Positions 17,364-26,820 are shown, counted from the stretch's first letter. The stretch is DNA of 64,000 nucleotides from Epilithonimonas hungarica (GCF_900102265.1 NZ_FNBH01000006.1:1-64000); one strand, 5' to 3'. A program made the numbers and translations. The notes: a model not told the origin generated them from the letters alone.

Positions 17364-18185
17364 CTATTTTTTTTCGATAATGTATATCAAACTTGAAAAT
17401 TCGTTCGAAAAAAGTGCCTTTACGTTCGAAATTGTTCCATGAAAGACTGCTTTTAGCCAAAAAAGAGGTGATTTCTTATATTTTTCACTCAACATCGAGA
17501 TATAAAATGAATCGAGTAGGAGCGGTTTGATTTTCCTTAATTTCCAATTTGGGTTTTTAGAAATCAGATTTTCCATTCCGTTTTTTGAAAAATGGTAGAT
17601 GTGTCTAGGTACATCATAAGCTGCCCAGAATTCTTTGTAGTGTTTTGCATCATAAGAAGTTGGATTTGGAACAGCAATAATTAACAATCCTTTTTCATTT
17701 AATTTCTGGTGAAAAATTTCCAACATCTCGCTTTGATTTTCGATATGTTCGAAAACGTGCCAAAGCGTAATTGCATCAAGACTTTCATTTTCTATTGAAT
17801 TAATATCATCAATGATTCTAGCTTTTGATGTTTTGTTAATAGCCGCATTCCTTGCATCAGAATTTGGTTCAAATCCAGAAGTTTGAAAATCATTTTCAAT
17901 ATATTTTATGAATTCTCCGGCACCACAACCGTAATCTAAAACTTTAGAACCTTTTTTTATTCTGTCCAAAAGAATCGTTTTCTTGTATTGAAGATTGAAA
18001 GACTGTAGAAATTTATAAAGCTTTTCTTTCAAACTTCCGTTATCCTGATGGTGCGAAATATAATTTTCACTCTCATAATATCTTGAAATATTAGAAGGAA
18101 TAGGAAAGGTTTTAAAAACGCCTTTTGTTTCAGTTTCTATAATTTCAAATTCTTCTTGTGTAAGAAAATGGTCTTTAATTTTCAT
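17364..18185 (-). CDS. Class I SAM-dependent methyltransferase
   Basis: A 273-residue protein of the Methyltransf_23 type. The SAM-binding motif I is GSKVLDYGCGAGEFIKYI (about residues 84-101), the acidic residue after beta-2 lies in SGFEPNSDARN, and motif post-I/II is the segment ESLDAITLWHVFEHIEN. The C-terminal half (DVPRHIYHFSKNGMENLI) is typical of methyltransferases acting on polysaccharide or lipid-linked sugars, but the substrate cannot be assigned. The N-terminal ~80 residues are a family-specific extension. It lies downstream of mnmG, separated by a terminator and a parS site, so it is probably transcribed on its own. Confidence 0.85.
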   Translation of the reverse strand: MKIKDHFLTQEEFEIIETETKGVFKTFPIPSNISRYYESENYISHHQDNGSLKEKLYKFLQSFNLQYKKTILLDRIKKGSKVLDYGCGAGEFIKYIENDFQTSGFEPNSDARNAAINKTSKARIIDDINSIENESLDAITLWHVFEHIENQSEMLEIFHQKLNEKGLLIIAVPNPTSYDAKHYKEFWAAYDVPRHIYHFSKNGMENLISKNPNWKLRKIKPLLLDSFYISMLSEKYKKSPLFWLKAVFHGTISNVKALFSNEFSSLIYIIEKK

Positions 18186-18208
18186 TCTTAATAAAAGTTT
18201 TTAAACAA

Positions 18209-18238
18209 AAAGAACAATGAAAAATAACATTGTTCTTT
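18209..18238 (-). terminator. Intrinsic terminator downstream of mnmG
   Basis: An 11-bp stem AAAGAACAATG (18209-18219) pairs with 18228-18238 around an 8-nt loop, followed on the minus strand by a T-rich stretch. It lies just past the parS site that follows mnmG. Confidence 0.75.
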
Positions 18239-18242
18239 GGAA

Positions 18243-18258
18243 TGTTTCACGTGGAACA
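18243..18258. other. parS site (ParB binding)
   Basis: TGTTTCACGTGGAACA fits the 16-bp ParB-binding consensus TGTTNCACGTGAAACA read on either strand: each half is one of the two accepted arms (TGTTTCAC and TGTTCCAC). It lies 9 nt after the mnmG stop codon. The same 16-mer recurs at 20151. Confidence 0.85.
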
Positions 18259-18267
18259 TTTATATTT

Positions 18268-20130
18268 TTATCTTCCCAAATATATCAAAAGTACATTAAT
18301 ATCTGCTGGTGAAACGCCACTGATTCTTCCTGCTTGTGCAATAGTTTTAGGTTTCACTTTACCCATTTTTTGTTTAGCTTCTGCAGACAGAGATGTTATT
18401 TTTGAATAATCAAAATCATCAGGAATTCTAATAGTTTCTAATCTATTCAATTTAGCAACATTTTCCTTTTCTTTCTCAATATAACCTTTGTATTTTATAT
18501 TGATTTCTGCCTGTTCTCTTACTTCATTTTCATAAGTAGAAGCTACATCTTTTATGGCTTCGATTCCTTCTAATTTTTCCAAAGTCATATTTGGACGTGT
18601 CAAGATTTGAGCAGCTCTATATGCCTGATCAACAGGAGAGGATTCGATTGTTTCAAGAATAGGATTGATAATTCCTGGTTTGAGAGAAGTTTCTCTTAGA
18701 AAGTTTTCTAATTCCTCGCTTTTTGCGATTTTTTCCTCAACTTTTCTAAGTCTTTCTTCTTTTGCTAATCCAAGATTGTAAGCTTTCTCGGTTAATCTGA
18801 TGTCAGCATTATCTTGTCTTAGCAGTAATCTGTATTCTGCCCTGGAAGTGAACATTCTATAAGGTTCTTCCGTTCCTTTGGTAATCAAATCATCAATTAA
18901 AACGCCAATATAAGCCTCATCACGATTAAGAATAAACTCTCCTTTGTCGTGAACTTTATTATGAGCATTGATTCCGGCAATTAAACCTTGTCCGGCAGCT
19001 TCTTCATAACCTGTTGTACCATTGATTTGACCAGCGAAATAAAGGTTTTCAACCAGTTTTGTTTCTAATGTATGGTTCAATTGGGTAGGAGGGAAGTAGT
19101 CGTATTCTATGGCATAACCAGGACGGAAAACTTTTACATTCTCAAAGCCTGGAATATGTTTCATTGCTTTGATCTGGATATCTTCTGGAAGGGAAGAACT
19201 GAATCCATTCACATAGATCTCCACAGTTCTCCAACCTTCTGGTTCTACAAATAATTGATGTCTGTTTCTCTCCGCAAAACGGTTGATTTTATCTTCAATA
19301 CTTGGGCAATATCTTGGTCCCAAACTCTGAATAGTTCCGTTAAACATAGGACTTCTATCAAATCCTTCACGTAAAATATCGTGTACAGTTTCATTCGTAT
19401 AAACGATATGACAGCTTAATTGTTTGGTTAATTTAGGTGTGTCTAAATAGCTGAATTTCTGAGGTTTTTCGTCGCCTTTTTGTTCCTCCATTTTAGAATA
19501 ATCCAGACTTCTTCCGTCCACACGTGGCGGCGTTCCGGTTTTCATTCTACCGGCTTCAAAACCTAAAGAAACCAATTGTTCTGTGATTCCGAAAGCTCTT
19601 GGTTCTCCCATTCTTCCACCTCCTAATTGCTTATCCCCAACGTGAATCAAACCGTTGAGAAAAGTTCCATTCGTCAGGACAACTGATTTAGCTTTGATTT
19701 CGATTCCAAGGGAAGTTATAACGCCAGAAACTTTATTATTTTCGATAATTAGGCTTTTTACCATATCCTGGAAAAAGTCAAGATTAGGCGTATTTTCTAG
19801 AGCTAAACGCCATTCTTCTGCAAACATCATTCTATCGTTCTGTGTTCTTGGAGACCACATTGCAGGGCCTTTGGAAAGATTCAGCATCTTGAACTGGATT
19901 GCAGATTTATCAGCTACAATACCGGAATAGCCTCCCATTGCATCGATTTCTCTTACAATTTGTCCCTTTGCAATTCCACCCATTGCAGGATTACAGCTCA
20001 TTTGTCCAATGGTTTGCATATTCATTGTGACAAGGAGCGTTTTTGAACCAAGATTGGCAGCAGCAGCAGCAGCCTCGCAACCAGCGTGACCTGCTCCGAC
20101 TACAATTACGTCATATATTTCGCTTATCAT
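18268..20130 (-). CDS. mnmG: tRNA uridine-5-carboxymethylaminomethyl(34) synthesis enzyme MnmG
   Basis: A 620-residue FAD enzyme (GidA) that, with MnmE, installs the carboxymethylaminomethyl group on wobble uridine 34 of tRNAs. The Rossmann motif VIVVGAGHAGCEAAAAAANLG opens the protein. Signature blocks GGGRMGEPRAFGITEQL, LGPRYCPSIEDKINRF and FAGQINGTTGYEEAAGQGL are present, as is the C-terminal helical domain ending in RISGVSPADINVLLIYLGR, involved in MnmE contact. Length is exactly as expected. Identical parS palindromes lie 9 nt after the stop and 20 nt before the start. In many bacteria this gene is close to the replication origin. Confidence 0.97.
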   Translation of the reverse strand: MISEIYDVIVVGAGHAGCEAAAAAANLGSKTLLVTMNMQTIGQMSCNPAMGGIAKGQIVREIDAMGGYSGIVADKSAIQFKMLNLSKGPAMWSPRTQNDRMMFAEEWRLALENTPNLDFFQDMVKSLIIENNKVSGVITSLGIEIKAKSVVLTNGTFLNGLIHVGDKQLGGGRMGEPRAFGITEQLVSLGFEAGRMKTGTPPRVDGRSLDYSKMEEQKGDEKPQKFSYLDTPKLTKQLSCHIVYTNETVHDILREGFDRSPMFNGTIQSLGPRYCPSIEDKINRFAERNRHQLFVEPEGWRTVEIYVNGFSSSLPEDIQIKAMKHIPGFENVKVFRPGYAIEYDYFPPTQLNHTLETKLVENLYFAGQINGTTGYEEAAGQGLIAGINAHNKVHDKGEFILNRDEAYIGVLIDDLITKGTEEPYRMFTSRAEYRLLLRQDNADIRLTEKAYNLGLAKEERLRKVEEKIAKSEELENFLRETSLKPGIINPILETIESSPVDQAYRAAQILTRPNMTLEKLEGIEAIKDVASTYENEVREQAEINIKYKGYIEKEKENVAKLNRLETIRIPDDFDYSKITSLSAEAKQKMGKVKPKTIAQAGRISGVSPADINVLLIYLGR

Positions 20131-20150
20131 ATTCTATATTTTAAAGGTAA

Positions 20151-20166
20151 TGTTTCACGTGGAACA
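20151..20166. other. parS site (ParB binding)
   Basis: TGTTTCACGTGGAACA, identical to the copy at 18243, lies 20 nt upstream of the mnmG start codon between mnmG and a dispersed repeat. Confidence 0.85.
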
Positions 20167-20275
20167 TTAACCATAATATTGGAACTAGCCCCGATTGTAG
20201 CGGTTACCCCGCAACTAGCTTTGGGAAAAGCATTGGCGTGAGGAGTATGAGCGGAAAGCGGGAAATAGCTCCTAA
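20167..20275 (+). repeat. Dispersed intergenic repeat, copy B
   Basis: Key blocks are CTAGCCCCGATTGTAGCGG, GTTACCCCGC, AAGCATTGG, GAGGAGTATGAGCGG and GGGAAATAGCTCCTAAAAA, in that order. The same blocks in the same order, in reverse orientation, occur at 54979-55085. The ends form an imperfect terminal inverted repeat (GGAACTAG against GGAGCTAT). It fills the spacer between mnmG and ybeY and touches the ybeY stop codon. Confidence 0.8.
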
Positions 20276-20688
20276 AAATTTTTAAATTGATTGATATAAA
20301 AATCTTCTTTTGCTCGCATTTGGGTTTGTTCTTCCTCGGTTTTATCCTTGTATCCGCAAAGATGAAGAATCCCGTGAGCCAAAACACGATTGAATTCTGA
20401 TTCAAAGTTTTGGGATAGAGTAGATGCGTTGTCCAAAATGCGCGGCAAAGATACGAAAATATCTCCCGAAATGGTTTTTCCCTTCACATAGTCAAATGTG
20501 ATGATGTCTGTGTAATAATCGTGGTCGAGATAATCCTGATTGACCTTGAGAAGATACTCGTCGTCGCAAAAAATATAATTGATTTCGCCAAGCTTCTTGT
20601 TTTCTGCCTGAATCAAGTTTTCCAACCATTCTGATGTTTTTGGATGGATTTCTACTTTGTCAATTTCTTCAAAAAAATAGTTTATCAT
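20272..20688 (-). CDS. ybeY: Endoribonuclease YbeY (16S rRNA maturation)
   Basis: A 138-residue metal-dependent endoribonuclease involved in 16S rRNA 3'-end processing and ribosome quality control. The metal site is in VLAHGILHLCGYKDKTEEE, which keeps two of the three His of the usual H-G-x-L-H-L-x-G-Y-D-H motif; the third position reads KDKT. The Arg region (DIITFDYVKG) and the C-terminal MRAKEDFYI block are present. It starts 3 nt after the stop of the patatin gene, so it is the last gene of a murF-alr, patatin, ybeY operon. Confidence 0.92.
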   Translation of the reverse strand: MINYFFEEIDKVEIHPKTSEWLENLIQAENKKLGEINYIFCDDEYLLKVNQDYLDHDYYTDIITFDYVKGKTISGDIFVSLPRILDNASTLSQNFESEFNRVLAHGILHLCGYKDKTEEEQTQMRAKEDFYINQFKNF

Positions 20689-20691
20689 AAT

Positions 20692-22851
20692 TTAAAACCA
20701 ATGTCCTAAAATGACACTGAAAACGCCTTTATGTTTGTTGAGAGATTTGCTGTAATTGATTTTTATCTGTCCAAATGGTGATTTGTAACCTGCAGTAAGT
20801 CCAAGAGAACTGTAATTAAGTTTTACTGCATCTTCAAATTTGATAGAGCTGAACATATTTGCCAGACTGAAATTACCAACTAAAAAATAGTTTTTACTGA
20901 ACCTTAACTGGAAATCATTAGATGCAATGAAAATATTATTATCTGCCAAAGAAGCGAATTGATAACCATTTAATCTTTTAAAATTGACAATAGATTGTTC
21001 AAAAATTCCTCCGACCCTATACTTATAAAAAGAAGGAAGAGTTTCTTCCCCTATCGTAATCCCGCCGTAAAGGTTTAAACGATAAGTGAACATCTTTGAA
21101 ATAAAGAAATTCATCTTGATATCAGCTTTGATAGTAATTGGTTTTTTCTCTAATTCTGAATTGAAGAGGTCGATGATCTTTCCTTCAGCATTAAGATAAA
21201 ATCCTTTAGTCGGGAAATCTTTGTCGTTTTGCGTGTCACTTTTCAGAAATAGATATGGACTGAGATATTTTTCTACGTTTTTATTTGAACCGTTTATATC
21301 ACTTTCAAAATAGTCGTGACTCAAACCACCACCAATTGCAAATTTGTCTTTCCAAACGGATTGTAAAAAGACCTCGTTTCTGAACCAATCCCAAGTTTCG
21401 GTTGTATTGTTATCAAAGTTTTTGAGGTCAAAAGTCATTCCTGTAGAATAAATTCCAAAGCCAGGAATGTAACCATTATCTATAAAATAATTGAAATAAT
21501 ATCTGGGATTATCTCCAATTATAACATCTAAGGAAAGGTTAGAGTTTCTAAAAAGCAATCTTTTTGCAGAATAATTCAGCAGCAAGCCGGTCTTGAAAAC
21601 TTCGTCGTAATGAAGTCCAAACTTCAGAAAATGTCGGGAATCGTCTTCAGTAACATATAATTTGAGATAACTTCCACTATTTTCCTGAACGATATCGTAA
21701 TTGATAAATTTATAATTATTGGTTGCGTAGAGTTTATCAATCATCTTGTTGATACTTCCATACGTCTGCATAGATGGTAATTTAAGTCCCATTTTTCCAC
21801 GAATGTAGTTGGACTTATATATTCTGCCATTTTCCACGACAAGACTGTCTATTTTGTAAACACTGGAATAGATTGGATTGATAGAAGACCTTATTCTTTC
21901 GAAATTACGTTTGGGCAATTCGTTCAGAATATCAACATATTTTTGAGCTTCCACATAACCGCTGTCAAGGATTTTTCGTTTATCATCATAACTTGTAGCA
22001 GTCATTCCGGTAAGGTTCGGTTTTATGTTGATATCTGTATATTTATATTGATTTTTTGTTTCTTTTTGAATACCAAAATCAACAATCTGGTTCAATATCG
22101 AAATAATGTTAGTGAGATTATCACGCTTTGCCAATGGCTGATTGAGGTCAACTCCAATCACAATATCAATTCCTTTATCTTTCAGAGGTTTTGAAGGAAA
22201 ATTAACGGTCATTGCACCATCAACATAAAGGCTATCTCCAATCTTTACAGGATCTAAAAGCGAAGGAAAAGCAGAACTTGCCATAATTGACGAAACCAAA
22301 TCTCCCTTCTCAAAAATCTTCATTTCTCCACTTTCCAGATTAGTTCCAATACACATAAATGGAATTGGAAGCTTGGAAAAATCATCAATATTGGAAACAT
22401 TTCTGAGCAATTCTTTCAGCATATAAACATTTCTCTGTCCTGTACTGATGGAAGATGGAAATGAAATTTTTCCGTTTTTCAAAGGAACTGTGAACAGATA
22501 TTTGTCAACACTTTTATTGAAAAAAGAAGTTTCTTGTCTCGTTTTTGGTTCTGTTATCAAGGAATAGAAATCCGTATCCATTACGATTTTCTCGATGTCT
22601 TTTCCTGTATAGCCGGAAGCGTACAAACCGCCGACGATAGCGCCCATACTCGTTCCGGAGATGTAATCGATTTTAACACCAAGAGAATCCAGAACTTTCA
22701 AGACTCCAACGTGTGTAAATCCTTTTGCGCCTCCGCCAGAAAGAGATAATCCAATCTTAGGATTTTTTGGAATGACAAGATTTTCTTTTACCTGAGAATA
22801 ACTCATCAGATAAGCTAAAAATGGAATCAGATAAAAGAGTTTCTTAATCAT
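20692..22851 (-). CDS. Patatin-like phospholipase with BamA/TamA-type outer-membrane barrel
   Basis: 719 residues: signal peptide (MIKKLFYLIPFLAYLMSYSQ), patatin domain (about 30-300), a POTRA-like segment, and a C-terminal ~350-residue beta-barrel. The oxyanion loop GLSLSGGGAKGF, the nucleophile Ser68 in ISGTSMGAIVGG and the Asp of YVDGAMTVNFP form the catalytic dyad. This order (patatin, POTRA, barrel) is the PlpD / type Vd layout, in which the barrel places a lipase at or beyond the outer membrane. It has 2-3-nt gaps to murF-alr upstream and ybeY downstream. Confidence 0.92.
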   Translation of the reverse strand: MIKKLFYLIPFLAYLMSYSQVKENLVIPKNPKIGLSLSGGGAKGFTHVGVLKVLDSLGVKIDYISGTSMGAIVGGLYASGYTGKDIEKIVMDTDFYSLITEPKTRQETSFFNKSVDKYLFTVPLKNGKISFPSSISTGQRNVYMLKELLRNVSNIDDFSKLPIPFMCIGTNLESGEMKIFEKGDLVSSIMASSAFPSLLDPVKIGDSLYVDGAMTVNFPSKPLKDKGIDIVIGVDLNQPLAKRDNLTNIISILNQIVDFGIQKETKNQYKYTDINIKPNLTGMTATSYDDKRKILDSGYVEAQKYVDILNELPKRNFERIRSSINPIYSSVYKIDSLVVENGRIYKSNYIRGKMGLKLPSMQTYGSINKMIDKLYATNNYKFINYDIVQENSGSYLKLYVTEDDSRHFLKFGLHYDEVFKTGLLLNYSAKRLLFRNSNLSLDVIIGDNPRYYFNYFIDNGYIPGFGIYSTGMTFDLKNFDNNTTETWDWFRNEVFLQSVWKDKFAIGGGLSHDYFESDINGSNKNVEKYLSPYLFLKSDTQNDKDFPTKGFYLNAEGKIIDLFNSELEKKPITIKADIKMNFFISKMFTYRLNLYGGITIGEETLPSFYKYRVGGIFEQSIVNFKRLNGYQFASLADNNIFIASNDFQLRFSKNYFLVGNFSLANMFSSIKFEDAVKLNYSSLGLTAGYKSPFGQIKINYSKSLNKHKGVFSVILGHWF

Positions 22852-22853
22852 TT

Positions 22854-25298
22854 TTAATTTTTTATATAAATTCTTTTTACTCTAGGAGAAATCGAAGTTA
22901 ATACTTCATAAGTAATTGTTCCACAATATTTTGAAAATTCTTCAAGAGTAGGATTTGAATTGAAAATTATTACAGAATCGCCTTCTTTTACTACAACATT
23001 ATCCACGTCAATCATCATCATATCCATACAGATGCTGCCGACAATTGGGCAAAGTTGATTGTTAATGCCCACATTTCCCACTTTATTTCCAATCAATCTG
23101 GGTATTCCGTCTGCATAACCAACCGGAATGGTAGCAATTTTTGTGTCGTGTTCAGCTTTGAATCTTCTGCTATAACCAACTGATTCATAGGTTTTTACTT
23201 CCGAAATTTGAGAAATCACAGTTTTGAAACTAACAGAATGCTGAAGTTGTTTTTTGATGTCTGGATTCGAAGTTTCTCCAATCATTCCGATTCCAATTCT
23301 AACCATATCATATTGATAACCAGTATAATTTGTAATTCCGGAAGAATTTAAAATATGTCTTATGGGCTGATAACCCAATTTATCAATTAAATAACTGGAA
23401 TTCTTTTCAAAACTTTTTAACTGGTTCAATGTAAATTCTTTTTCGTCTGGCATATCAGAAGAAGATAAATGGCTGAAAATACTCTGAACTTTGACATTCA
23501 TCGAGTTTAATTTTTCAGTTAATTCATCTAATTCAAAATCCTTAAAACCAAGACGATGCATTCCTGTTTCCAGCTTGATATGAATCGGATATTTCTGCTG
23601 GTTTCCAGATTTTATCAATTGTTCATTGAATAATTCTAAAACTCGAAGACTGTAGATTTCAGGTTCCAGATTATATTCGATGACGCTATCATAGCTGTGC
23701 TGTTCAGGATTCATTACAATAATTGGCGTAATGATTCCTTTTTTTCTAAGCTCAATGCCTTCGTCTGCAAATGCAACACCAAGATAATCAATATGATGAT
23801 GTTGAAGAAATTCGGAAATCTCATAACTTCCTAATCCATAAGCATTAGCCTTTACCATTGCCATCATTTTGGTTTCGGGTTTTAGTAATGATTTATGGAA
23901 ATTGATGTTATGAAGAATCGCATTGAGATTGATTTCCAAAACTGTGTCATGTTTTCTTAGTTCAAGAATTTCCTTTATTTTTTCAATCTCGAATTTTCTA
24001 GCACCTTTAAGTAAAATAACCTGGTTTTCGATTTCATTAATCACTTTACTTTCAATAAATTGATTTGTGTCATTAAAAGTAAAAGTTTCAGAATTAAATA
24101 TTTTATAAAACGAACTAATTTCTTCACCAATCAAGAAAACTTTATCAAATTTTTGTTCATTGACCAGCTCAGCAACTTCGGAATATAATTCTTCCGAATT
24201 CTCATTAGAATCCAGAATATCTGTAAGAATCAGAGATTTTTTCGGTTTGTTATATTCACCAATAAACTGAAAAGCAATTTTCAGAGAATCCAAATCCAGA
24301 TTATAAGAATCATTGATAATCAGATTATTTCTAATTCCTTCGATACTTTCAAGACGCATTTCAACCGCTTTTAGCGCATCGATTTTTTCTTTGATTTGAA
24401 GATTTGACAAGCTGAGCTCTTTCAGAATTCCAATCAAAGCCAGAACATTGGTCAAAGTTGCCTCATCTCTTTGATTGATTGGAAGAGAGAATTCTTCATC
24501 AAAATATTTGATTTTAATATCCTGATTTCGGTCATTAATATTAGAAATTATTGTAATATCATTCTTACCTTTTAACCCATAAGATATTAATTTTTTACTT
24601 GAATATAATTGACGAATTGATTTGTTTGTCAATCCATTATCAGAATTGAAAAATATAATTTCCGATTGTCTGAAAAGTTTTAATTTTTCATTGATTAACT
24701 CTTTTTCAGAACTGAAATTCGCTGAATGTGCTGTTCCAATATGAGTTAATAATCCAATTTTTGGGTGGAAAACATTTTCCTGTTTTTCCATTTCGTCAGG
24801 TTTGGAAATGCCGACCTCGAAGATTCCCAATTCGTGTTTTTTATCGATTTGAAGTAATGACAAAGGCAAACCGATTTGCGAATTAAAACTCTTGGGACTT
24901 TTAACCGTAACAAACTCATTAGAAAGACATTGATAAAGCCATTCTTTAAGAATTGTTTTTCCGTTACTTCCCGTAATTCCAATTGAATTAATATTAGAAT
25001 GCTCAAAATGATATTTGGCAAGCGTTTGTAAAAATTCGACCGAATTTTTTGTAATGATTTGATTGATAGAAAGATTATCGATTTTATTTTCAGTAATAAT
25101 TGTATCGATTCCTTTTTCGATGACAGTCTCGATATATTTCTGCCCGGAATTCTTTTTGGTGCTTATCGCAAGAAACGCAGTATTTTTTGTAGAATAGATC
25201 GTTCGACTGTCAAAAGCAATATTTTTGATTTTGATTTCACCGTTTCCAATAATTTTGGAATTTGTTATTTGTGCAATTTCTTTTGCTGTATAATTCAT
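22854..25298 (-). CDS. murF-alr: Bifunctional UDP-MurNAc-tripeptide:D-Ala-D-Ala ligase / alanine racemase
   Basis: An 814-residue fusion typical of Bacteroidetes. Residues 1 to ~450 are MurF, which adds D-Ala-D-Ala to the UDP-MurNAc tripeptide: ATP loop GITGSNGKT (107-115) and the Mur ligase blocks EVGISKPDEME and INDSYNLDLDSLK. Residues ~455-814 are the PLP-dependent alanine racemase supplying D-Ala: PLP Lys483 in AMVKANAYGLG, the C-terminal catalytic Tyr in GYSRRF, and ICMDMMMIDV. Both halves appear intact. The RelE-like toxin stop lies 3 nt upstream of its start, so the toxin-antitoxin pair reads straight into this operon. Confidence 0.95.
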   Translation of the reverse strand: MNYTAKEIAQITNSKIIGNGEIKIKNIAFDSRTIYSTKNTAFLAISTKKNSGQKYIETVIEKGIDTIITENKIDNLSINQIITKNSVEFLQTLAKYHFEHSNINSIGITGSNGKTILKEWLYQCLSNEFVTVKSPKSFNSQIGLPLSLLQIDKKHELGIFEVGISKPDEMEKQENVFHPKIGLLTHIGTAHSANFSSEKELINEKLKLFRQSEIIFFNSDNGLTNKSIRQLYSSKKLISYGLKGKNDITIISNINDRNQDIKIKYFDEEFSLPINQRDEATLTNVLALIGILKELSLSNLQIKEKIDALKAVEMRLESIEGIRNNLIINDSYNLDLDSLKIAFQFIGEYNKPKKSLILTDILDSNENSEELYSEVAELVNEQKFDKVFLIGEEISSFYKIFNSETFTFNDTNQFIESKVINEIENQVILLKGARKFEIEKIKEILELRKHDTVLEINLNAILHNINFHKSLLKPETKMMAMVKANAYGLGSYEISEFLQHHHIDYLGVAFADEGIELRKKGIITPIIVMNPEQHSYDSVIEYNLEPEIYSLRVLELFNEQLIKSGNQQKYPIHIKLETGMHRLGFKDFELDELTEKLNSMNVKVQSIFSHLSSSDMPDEKEFTLNQLKSFEKNSSYLIDKLGYQPIRHILNSSGITNYTGYQYDMVRIGIGMIGETSNPDIKKQLQHSVSFKTVISQISEVKTYESVGYSRRFKAEHDTKIATIPVGYADGIPRLIGNKVGNVGINNQLCPIVGSICMDMMMIDVDNVVVKEGDSVIIFNSNPTLEEFSKYCGTITYEVLTSISPRVKRIYIKN

Positions 25299-25301
25299 GG
25301 A

Positions 25302-25604
25302 TTATAAATCGTCTATTACAAATTTTTTATCTTCATCCTGATAATTATTGTACAGTCTCAGGACTTTCAAATAATCATATTCTAATTTGTATATTAAAGT
25401 TGTCTGTTCCGTAATCAGAAGCTTGTTATAGTTGGGAAATTTTTCAAGTTTTTGGAAAATTACTTTTTTATTTAATATTAAACTGATTTTATGATTCAGA
25501 ATTATAATAAAATTTTGATACTCTCTATAAGTAAATCTATTTCCGATATAATCTTCTATCTGCTCCAAATCTGCGAGCGCAAACTTAGACCACCTTATTT
25601 CCAT
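25302..25604 (-). CDS. RelE/ParE superfamily toxin
   Basis: A 100-residue protein opening with I-R-W-S-K-F-A-L-A-D-L-E-Q-I-E-D-Y-I, the usual W-x-x-x-A-x-x-D-L-x-x-I-x-x-Y start of ParE/RelE toxins, and ending with a Y-K-L-E-Y-D-Y-L-K-V-L-R-L-Y-N-N strand, as in the family. Members cut mRNA at the ribosome or block gyrase; which applies here is not evident. The start overlaps the end of the antitoxin gene by 20 nt. Transcription probably continues into murF-alr, an unusual position for a toxin. Confidence 0.8.
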   Translation of the reverse strand: MEIRWSKFALADLEQIEDYIGNRFTYREYQNFIIILNHKISLILNKKVIFQKLEKFPNYNKLLITEQTTLIYKLEYDYLKVLRLYNNYQDEDKKFVIDDL

Positions 25605-25905
25605 ACTTTTTCAAAAAACGTTCTTCAGAAATTTTCATTACATCATCGTGGGAAAAATAGATTCCATTATCAAAATCTTTTTCAGCTTCTTCCAAAGTTT
25701 GTAATAGAGAAGTTTCTGGATCAATGATTTCCGCAATCTTGAGCAACTCTTCCGGATTGAACTTCTTTTCCTTCATTTTTCGAAAAAAAGTAGGTTCAGA
25801 AATTCCGCTTTTCTCAATAATATATTTGATTTTAAAAGGAGAATTCTTCAAAATCTCATCAATCGAATTGCTAATCTTTATATAATTTTTAATTTCTAAT
25901 ATCAT
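25585..25905 (-). CDS. Antitoxin with helix-turn-helix
   Basis: A 106-residue protein with an HTH-like segment (IKYIIEKSGISEPTFFRKMKEKKF), which would bind the operator, and an acidic C-terminal part (SHDDVMKISEERFLKKYGNKVV), which would cover the toxin. The 20-nt overlap with the RelE-like gene is typical of toxin-antitoxin pairs and implies translational coupling. Autoregulation of its own promoter is expected for the class but was not shown here. Confidence 0.75.
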   Translation of the reverse strand: MILEIKNYIKISNSIDEILKNSPFKIKYIIEKSGISEPTFFRKMKEKKFNPEELLKIAEIIDPETSLLQTLEEAEKDFDNGIYFSHDDVMKISEERFLKKYGNKVV

Positions 25906-25936
25906 TTTTTGAGAGTTTTTACTATTAAAATTTAAA

Positions 25937-25944
25937 CAAATTTA
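25937..25944 (-). promoter_or_regulatory. Putative -7 element for the toxin-antitoxin operon
   Basis: TAAATTTG on the minus strand, 32 nt before the antitoxin start, fits TAnnTTTG. No clear -33 element lies at the usual distance. Confidence 0.4.
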
Positions 25945-25959
25945 ATGAAAATAATGATA

Positions 25960-26550
25960 TTAATCTTTTTTGATCTTTAAAACTTCATCTACAAAAACTC
26001 TTCTACTTACTGCGTCATAAGCTTCAGTTTCTCCAAGCTCCACTAATTCCTTTCCTGCAGAAGTCCGCATAGAATAGTTGGCGAGGTTTCCTGTTCTTTT
26101 ACAAATTGCGTGAACCTTGGTCACATATTCTGCAGTTGCCATCAGATTGGGCATTGGACCAAAAGGACGACCCAAAAAATCCATATCCAAGCCAGCAATC
26201 ACAACTCGTATTCCGTTGTTTGCCAATTGGTTGGCAACATCTACAATACTTTCGTCAAAAAACTGGGCTTCATCTATCGCAACAACATCACAATTAGAAC
26301 CCAACAAAAGAATCTCGGAAGGACTTTCCACAGCTGTACTTCGGATTTTCGTCTGATTATGGGAAACAACATCTTCCTCAGAATATCTTGTATCGATTTT
26401 CGGTTTGAAGATCTCGACGTTCTGACCGGCCATTTCCGCACGACGGAGTCTTCTGATGAGTTCCTCCGTCTTTCCGGAGAACATAGAACCGCAGATAACT
26501 TCCATCCAACCGCTTTGTTTGGCATGATTAATTGTATTTTCTAAAAACAT
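25960..26550 (-). CDS. tdk: Thymidine kinase
   Basis: A type II thymidine kinase, 196 residues from the ATG at 26550 (MFLENTINHAKQSGWMEVI). Twenty further in-frame codons lie upstream but match no family sequence. It phosphorylates thymidine in pyrimidine salvage. The P-loop is CGSMFSGKTEELIRRLRR and the Walker B / lasso region is VVAIDEAQFFDESIV. The usual four-Cys zinc site is reduced: C-x-x-T in HAICKRTGNLANYSMR and S-R-R-V in the tail keep only one Cys, so a zinc knuckle is unlikely here. It precedes the toxin-antitoxin operon and is transcribed in the same direction. Confidence 0.92.
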   Translation of the reverse strand: MFLENTINHAKQSGWMEVICGSMFSGKTEELIRRLRRAEMAGQNVEIFKPKIDTRYSEEDVVSHNQTKIRSTAVESPSEILLLGSNCDVVAIDEAQFFDESIVDVANQLANNGIRVVIAGLDMDFLGRPFGPMPNLMATAEYVTKVHAICKRTGNLANYSMRTSAGKELVELGETEAYDAVSRRVFVDEVLKIKKD

Positions 26551-26820
26551 TATTAATTTAGCAAAAAATTGTTTTAAAATTTTTGTTTCAACGCAAAGGC
26601 ACAAAATCAATTTCTCTAATCTAATTTTTAAGGCGCAAACTGACTTTTATTCAATCAAATTTTGCAACTTAAAAATGTTTTACTGGTAAAAAATAGCAAC
26701 TTTGCAATTAAATTTTACAGCATTCATAGATTAAAATAATTACAGCAAAAACCTTTTGGGAACAAAATTGTTCTTAAATTTATAAACATCAAATTTAAGT
26801 AAAAATTAATAAGATATATT

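Noticed and set aside
20127-20405. Reading frame of 92 codons between mnmG and ybeY
   Set aside because: It overlaps ybeY in another frame and is made partly of dispersed repeat copy B and the parS site.
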